From NCBI GenBank assembly GCA_963921795.1, contig OY997653.1, positions 20,959,346 to 21,023,345 on the forward strand: a DNA stretch of 64,000 bases. Direction: 5' to 3'. Of the stretch, positions 58,742 through 64,000 are shown piece by piece (the stretch's first letter is position 1; each line of letters begins with the position of its first letter). Source of the DNA: Nannobrachium achirus (taxonomy: Eukaryota > Chordata > Actinopteri > Myctophiformes > Myctophidae). Both the position numbers and the translations under genes were made by a program. The notes under the pieces are model-generated. The model saw only the letters and a program-made list of their open reading frames with translations, made no database searches and was not told the origin of the DNA.

Positions 58742-60360
58742 GGTTGGCTATGGATGGAAATGAAGACAGTTCAGACCAGTGTTTTTACAAATAGATGTTT
58801 TATTAAAATAATACAAATAATAATATGTTGGAATACAAACTATGTTTTATGTCAACTGGTGCCAAGTTTATTACTTCCTCTTGATAATGCGACTCACAAA
58901 GAAGTGTTGCACAGCAACAACCCAACATGTTACATTTCACAAGTGTATTTGTCCATGTTCATCTTATTTGGTCTTTAATTGGTTATTAATCATTCAAGCG
59001 CCTAAGATGCTGTTGTATAACAAACAATCCAAAAAACGAAGTAACATTACAGCATTGTTTCCCTGATACAGCTGTGGCATCACTGCAGGCAGTGAAACTC
59101 CACAGTGTTCAATACATGTGACCTGGCGGTCGCTTATCTCCCGATTAGGGAGTCTTACTAGTAAAATAATATTGCACGTTCATACAATACATATCTCTCA
59201 TTTCATCCATATTAGCTTACACATTTTCTTCACTTGTTTAATTCATCCTGCATTTTTTTTATACCCACACAGCAAAATAGCAACATACAGTATAAATAGT
59301 ATATGTTGCAAAACACAGAAATAAACATGGACTTGTATTGCATCTTCATTTTATAGTTGCCTAGGCCATATAGGTCAAATTCTCAGGTCACTACTTTCTA
59401 GATACAAAGTTGACTTCATCAATATATCTCTAGAATAACTACACACTGGATGCACAGTGTAATTTCAAACATAATTATTATAATAATGATAGCTCTATTA
59501 CTCATACATTCTTTGACAGTGTAAACATGAACTGTGTCCTTAAAGCAAACTGAATTAGCCTGGCATTAGCCAGACTAATGACGTGGATTCACTCACACGT
59601 TCTTCCGCGGTATCAGTCTGGACTTCGTTTCACTGTTCAGTTGAAATCTGCCCTCCCAAAAGTCTGTGTCCCTGACACAGCTGTGGCACCATTGCATGCA
59701 GTAAAATGTATATTAACAATACCATTTTAGAATAAGAACAAAATGGCCTGGTTTCAGTTACACAGGGTGCTGTTGAATCTCTGAATGGTGGTGTGTCTGA
59801 ACTTGGTGATAAGTTTGAAGACACAATGTTGTTTATTTAATGCTGACCTGTAGTCAATCTCACCTATGTGTTTCCTTAGTTACAAATTGACGGTGTGAAC
59901 ATTAACTGCGGTGCTGCTGCCAATTATTTTTGCCCCCTTTTTTTCCTCCCAATTTAGTCATTATACCAATTAAGATCTGAGGACCCCCCCCCCCACCTAT
60001 GAGAACGTATCACCTCCATCCTGCTCTGCCTTTTCAAAATGACACACTGACAGCCACCACCCAGCCGTAGGAGTTGCTAACACTGTGACAAAACCGAATG
60101 CACTGCGGAGGAATCAAAACTTCCCAGTGGTGGACGGATACTTTACGCATGGGCCACCCGAGCGCGTGTCCTTAAAGTAAAAATAATAACCACACAGCCA
60201 TAATAGTTGTTGGTTTGTATGGATATGATTATTGATGGCACAACATTTGTTTTTCTGTAAAATAACATTTGAATTTCTTTCATTTCTGATTACTGTTCAA
60301 CTTCACAAAGCAGAACACTAAGCTGCAGTGTCATCAAGTTAAGAGAAACATCACCTCTCA
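58742..60360 (-). pseudogene. Lectin copy D: 3' UTR and last-exon stub cut by a LINE
   Basis: 58742-59102 matches the copy C 3' UTR, including an AATAAA at 58798-58803. At 60285-60360 the - strand reads TGAGAGGTGATGTTTCTCTT and on to a GACACTGCAG stretch, which aligns with the end of the copy B coding sequence and its UTR (TGAGAAGATAGTTTCCTCTT). The LINE tail begins exactly where the CTLD ICEK codons should continue. Upstream exons would lie past 64000 if they still exist. Confidence 0.6.
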
Positions 60361-60651
60361 TTGATTGATTGATTGAAGACTTTATTAGAAGTTTGCATAG
60401 GAAAAGGTACAGTTTCATGACGGTACAGTTCACTGGTACAAGGTCTACTAAAAGGAGATCCATGAAAAGACTAAGCTTATTTCCACTGGAAACCATTGAA
60501 GTATCTCATATAACATTGAATGACAGACAGATAGAACACAGTACTATGCAGTAGATATGTAAAGAAAAACAAAACAAAGACAGTAATTCTTAAACAAACA
60601 GTATATACAAAGAAGGGGCAGGGGAGGGTAGGGTTGGGGCTAGGTTCATTA

Positions 60652-63027
60652 TTACCAGTTGCGAACGGCTGCTGCCTGTAAGTGGCTTTTCAGGGCAATT
60701 TTAAAGGATGCAAGTGATCCACACTCCTTTATGGCCTTCGGTAAGGCTTTCCACATTTTGGTGGTATAGCAGAAAAAAGAGTTTGACCCTTTGTTGGTTT
60801 TGACTCTGGGTTGAAAGTGATCTGTGGCGCTGCCTCTGGTGTTGTAATTATGGACATCCTTAATGTTTATAAAGTATTTTGACAGGTACTTGGGTATCAT
60901 AGTGGTGTAGTGTATCTTGTACACCAGGCCCATTGCAAGCTGCTGTACTCTGTCATCTACTCTGAGCCACCCCACTCTTAATTGGTGAGTAGCGGTGAGG
61001 TGAGTCTGATAGGGAAGGCTAAGCAGGACCCTAATTAGTTTATTTTGGGCTGTTTGGAGTTTAGTTTTCAGGGCTTGTGGGGCGTCACGATACCATACGT
61101 GGACTCCGTAGTCAAAGAGGGGCTGGATTATTGCACCAGCTATGGTCTTCAGTGTGTTAAAATTGACCATCGGGGCTATCCTCTGTAGGAAACGAGTTCG
61201 TTGGTTGATTTTATTTATTACTTTAGAAGTCATCTTTTCACTGGAAAGATTAGCTTCCAGGATACATCCTAAGTAAGAGATTTCGTTTTTTCGTGTTATG
61301 ACCTTGTCACCCACTTTGATTGTGAAGTTATCGACCTTTTTGAGGTTATGATTTGTTCCAAAGAGGATGGACTCCGTTTTTCCCAGGTGAATTGATAATT
61401 TGTTGTCGTTAAGCCATGTGCAGATCTTACTTAGTTCAGAGTTAAGTGTCTTCTCAACCTGCAAGTGGTCCTTGCCCGAGACTAGGAGAGCCGAGTCATC
61501 CGCGAACAGGAACAGGTTGCAGTCACAAGCAGATGCCATGTCGTTCACGTGTATTAGGAACAACAGAGGCCCCAGTATGCTACCTTGAGGAACACCACAG
61601 CTTACTGGGAGGGGGGGGGACATGGTACCGTTAATCTCCACCACCTGTTCCCTCCCCACCAGGTAAGATTGCATCCAACTCACTGCTGCGCTGTCAAGAC
61701 CGATGGCTTTTAGTTTCTCAAGATTTACGGTATCAAATGCCTTCTGGAGGTCCATCATGACCATGCCGCTATATTTGCCGTCATCCGCTTCGCGTTTGAT
61801 TTGGTCAGTCAAATAGAGAAGGCATGTGTCGGTGGAATGAGATTTTCTGAATCCAGATTGGAACTCGTAAATCAGATTATTCTCATCGAGATATCTTGCA
61901 ATCTGTTCGTAGACTATTTTCTCCATGACTTTGGATATGGAGCTGAGAATGGAAACGGGACGGTAGTTTCCAGGGTCTAGTTTGCTACCTTTTTTATGCA
62001 GGGGGGTTACTTTTGCTAGTTTGAAGTCCTGTGGGACATGACCCTGTTCGATGGAAAGGTTAATTATGTGGGTAATGATTGGAGCAATGGTGGCGGCTGA
62101 ATCTCTGAGAAATCTAGCTGGAATTTTATCAAGGCCAGTGGCCTTGTGCTGAGGTAGGGCGCTCAGTTTTTTAAACACTTCATCAGTTGTCACTGTGGCA
62201 AGTTTAAAACTGTCTTTTATGACACCCAGTTTATTGTAGTATTTCTTAACAAAATTTATACCATACCGCCCAGATGGGGCGACCAGTCTTTCAACCAGTG
62301 AATGGGCCATGGTGGTAAAGGTTTTGTTAAGATGGGTAGCTACTTCACATTTGTCAGAAATGAGAGCGGCGTCCGTTTTGATGTTTATGCTGTGGCATAT
62401 GTTTTTAGATTTTAAGCCTAATTGGTTGTTAAGCAACTTCCATAGGTCTCGTGGTTTATTTTTGTATTCGTCGATTTTGGTGTCGATGTAGTCTTTTTGG
62501 GCGGATCTACATAGTGCGATCGTCTGGTTTCTGAGTTTCTTGCACTGAGCAGTAAGATGTTTGATTTGGATATTGAGGTCAGGGTTGAATTTTTTCCTAA
62601 GCTTTTTGCAACACTTACGTTTTTCATCGTACTTTTTGTCTCTGAGTTTAGCTGATTCGGCTATATCTGAGTTATACCATGGCTCTTGGCGGGCTTTAAC
62701 CCTGGTGGTTTGCAAGGGGGCCACGTCGTCTAGAGCATTGGTCAATTTGGTTTTAAAACCACACCATGCTCCTTCGACATTTGTACAATTCAGTTCAGAA
62801 GAAAAGTCAGTATTCGCTAGTGTGTGATTTAATGCCTCACTGGAGTAGTTTTTGAGGCTTCTAGCTACCACTGTTTTGTGACCACTAGCCTTGGGTTTGT
62901 GTATTTTACGCGTACAGTAGATCATGTAATGATCACTAAGACCGCATACAATAGCCCCGCTAGCGGTGACTTTGGATTTGTCTGTGGTTACGATGAGATC
63001 TATGAGGGTTTGGGAGTGCTCCGTCAC
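60652..63027 (-). CDS. LINE endonuclease C-terminal end and reverse transcriptase
   Basis: This 791-codon frame begins in the last part of the AP-endonuclease (SDHYMIYC, about residues 31-38). It contains RT motifs NYRPVSILSSISKVMEK, FQSGFRKSHST, DLQKAFDTV, GVPQGSILGPLLF and the catalytic FADD near residue 507. The C-terminal part (about 630-791) resembles the tail seen in fish and invertebrate CR1/Jockey-like elements. The first Met is not a real start: the sequence continues from the upstream frame after a one-base shift near 63050. Confidence 0.9.
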   Translation of the reverse strand: MTEHSQTLIDLIVTTDKSKVTASGAIVCGLSDHYMIYCTRKIHKPKASGHKTVVARSLKNYSSEALNHTLANTDFSSELNCTNVEGAWCGFKTKLTNALDDVAPLQTTRVKARQEPWYNSDIAESAKLRDKKYDEKRKCCKKLRKKFNPDLNIQIKHLTAQCKKLRNQTIALCRSAQKDYIDTKIDEYKNKPRDLWKLLNNQLGLKSKNICHSINIKTDAALISDKCEVATHLNKTFTTMAHSLVERLVAPSGRYGINFVKKYYNKLGVIKDSFKLATVTTDEVFKKLSALPQHKATGLDKIPARFLRDSAATIAPIITHIINLSIEQGHVPQDFKLAKVTPLHKKGSKLDPGNYRPVSILSSISKVMEKIVYEQIARYLDENNLIYEFQSGFRKSHSTDTCLLYLTDQIKREADDGKYSGMVMMDLQKAFDTVNLEKLKAIGLDSAAVSWMQSYLVGREQVVEINGTMSPPLPVSCGVPQGSILGPLLFLIHVNDMASACDCNLFLFADDSALLVSGKDHLQVEKTLNSELSKICTWLNDNKLSIHLGKTESILFGTNHNLKKVDNFTIKVGDKVITRKNEISYLGCILEANLSSEKMTSKVINKINQRTRFLQRIAPMVNFNTLKTIAGAIIQPLFDYGVHVWYRDAPQALKTKLQTAQNKLIRVLLSLPYQTHLTATHQLRVGWLRVDDRVQQLAMGLVYKIHYTTMIPKYLSKYFINIKDVHNYNTRGSATDHFQPRVKTNKGSNSFFCYTTKMWKALPKAIKECGSLASFKIALKSHLQAAAVRNW

Positions 63028-63974
63028 CCTGGTAGGTACGGTAACGAGCTGAGTGAGTCAAAGAAGTCATTCTGGTCAGGGGGTCTATAGACTGCGCATA
63101 TTAGTATATTTTTAGCATGTTCAAAAATTATCTCGACCCATACAGTTTCAAGAGAGCTGTGGTGTAGGTCAGGGCGAATGATAAAATTTAAATCATTGTG
63201 AATATACATGCAAACACCGCCTCCCTTCCTGTTCCTATCATTCCTAATGACAGTGTAATTGGCTATTTCAATGCTAGTATCTGAGAATGAGTCATCGAGT
63301 TTAGTCTCTGAGAAGGTTAAAATGTGTACCTTACCATCAAGAAACATAGCTTTGATTTGTTCCAGTTTGGGTTTCAAACTGTTGATGTTGAGATGAATCA
63401 TTTTCAGTCCTCTTTTCACAAAAGTACCTTTCATGTCTGAGGTGTTCAAATAGCCATTATCAGGGCTGGGGGAGGGGGTTTCCCCTGTGTGTGAGTCCAC
63501 ATCCGTGTGTATTGGGGGTAGGGGGGCGCTGGGGGTGGGGGGGAGGTCATGTCCCGTTGATGTCTGAGAACCTAGACAATGGGATATCCAGCTTCTTTCA
63601 TCGGCGCGAGGTGTCGAGGTGGCGGCGCCGGCGCAGATTGTATCAAAGCCGAGGTACGCCAACAGCCATGATTGGTTTCGATCCCTGGGGGGTGGCGGGG
63701 CCAGCGGGGGGACATCCTGCTCGGTGGTACTGGTAATCTCCGGGGATCCGACTGCCGCGAACTGGGCACCAACAGCCACGATGTCGGGTGGTGGAGCCGG
63801 CGCGGGGGTGGACACACCGACGTCCGAGGTGCTCCGTGGGTCGGGTGGTCCCTCGTGGATCCGTGGTTCCTCCGAGTTGGCCGTGTTGGTAACCTCACTG
63901 GTCGACAATGGCGATGAGTCGACCGTGGAAAGACCATCCGCGGCTGCGAGAACGGCGGCGAGTCTGCGAGTCAT
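63024..63974 (-). CDS. LINE N-terminal region and start of AP-endonuclease, frameshifted
   Basis: This is a 316-codon frame. Residues 1-180 are Pro/Ser/Thr-rich and low complexity, without a zinc knuckle that I can see. From about residue 188 the AP-endonuclease begins: MIHLNINSLKPKLEQIK, LTFSETKLDDSF, NDRNRKGGGVCMYIHNDL, CAVYRPPDQNDFFDSL. After FFDSL the frame goes to an unrelated stop, and the endonuclease continues in the overlapping frame at 63027. The true start may lie upstream of the window edge. Confidence 0.8.
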   Translation of the reverse strand: MTRRLAAVLAAADGLSTVDSSPLSTSEVTNTANSEEPRIHEGPPDPRSTSDVGVSTPAPAPPPDIVAVGAQFAAVGSPEITSTTEQDVPPLAPPPPRDRNQSWLLAYLGFDTICAGAATSTPRADERSWISHCLGSQTSTGHDLPPTPSAPLPPIHTDVDSHTGETPSPSPDNGYLNTSDMKGTFVKRGLKMIHLNINSLKPKLEQIKAMFLDGKVHILTFSETKLDDSFSDTSIEIANYTVIRNDRNRKGGGVCMYIHNDLNFIIRPDLHHSSLETVWVEIIFEHAKNILICAVYRPPDQNDFFDSLSSLPYLPG

Positions 63975-64000
63975 CTGTCGGGTTGCAACAGGTCCAGGGT

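Larger units (their letters stand above)
60361..64000 (-). mobile_element. Non-LTR retrotransposon (APE-type LINE), 3' part
   Basis: The element reads leftward: proline-rich N-terminal region, AP-endonuclease, reverse transcriptase, short 3' UTR, AATAAAGTCTTC and a tail of CAAT repeats at about 60361-60376. Endonuclease plus RT order and a simple-repeat tail fit the CR1/L2/Jockey group; the exact family was not determined. The 5' end is outside the window. Confidence 0.9.

Overview
The window looks like a teleost fish chromosome segment. It carries intron-rich vertebrate genes, long CA/GT microsatellites, a dense load of short non-autonomous DNA transposons (many hAT-like, with 8-bp target duplications readable from the sequence) and one LINE retrotransposon. 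No prokaryotic features, tRNA/rRNA genes or CRISPR arrays were found. All exon boundaries below come from reading splice sites and frame by eye; no search or alignment program was run.

Region 1 (about 1-41,070, + strand) is the 3' part of a protein 4.1 gene, best matched by recall to epb41l3 (4.1B/DAL-1). Fourteen coding exons join without a frame break, giving about 837 residues if all are used together. In order they encode the end of the FERM domain (525-677, 1485-1582), the FERM-adjacent segment (4420-4592), a variable linker, the spectrin-actin-binding-like region (18418-18477, 20426-20596), a long acidic region with a Thr-repeat exon (25466-25816, 28435-28506, 28962-29831) and the conserved C-terminal domain (32225-35990). 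The stop codon is 10 nt before a splice donor; a roughly 4-kb 3' UTR exon follows from 37079. A large GC-rich open exon (11343-12527) is phase-compatible with the FERM/FA exons but ends in its own stop. It would give a variant with hydrophobic, possibly membrane-embedded segments and without the SAB and CTD regions.

Region 2 (about 42,400-60,360, - strand, convergent to region 1) is a tandem cluster of type II membrane C-type-lectin-like genes. All share a six-exon plan: cytoplasmic tail, transmembrane exon, coiled-coil stalk, three CTLD exons. Copy A (42,800-45,465) is a pseudogene whose CTLD stops at an in-frame TGA beside a CA/GT microsatellite. Copies B (47,321-50,165; 282 aa) and C (53,592-56,330; 269 aa) are open throughout. 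Copy D survives here only as a 3' UTR and a last-exon stub, cut by the LINE. Neither intact lectin has canonical EPN/QPD or WND calcium/sugar motifs.

Region 3 (60,361-64,000, - strand) is the 3' part of an AP-endonuclease/reverse-transcriptase LINE, frameshifted within the endonuclease region, with its 5' end beyond the window.

The most unusual pattern is a recurring palindrome, with core arm GATCTACAAGCTCACAACGC and AAAATAGC outer arms. It appears about 25-30 times, inside several otherwise unrelated transposon families and on its own, in full-length and centre-deleted forms.
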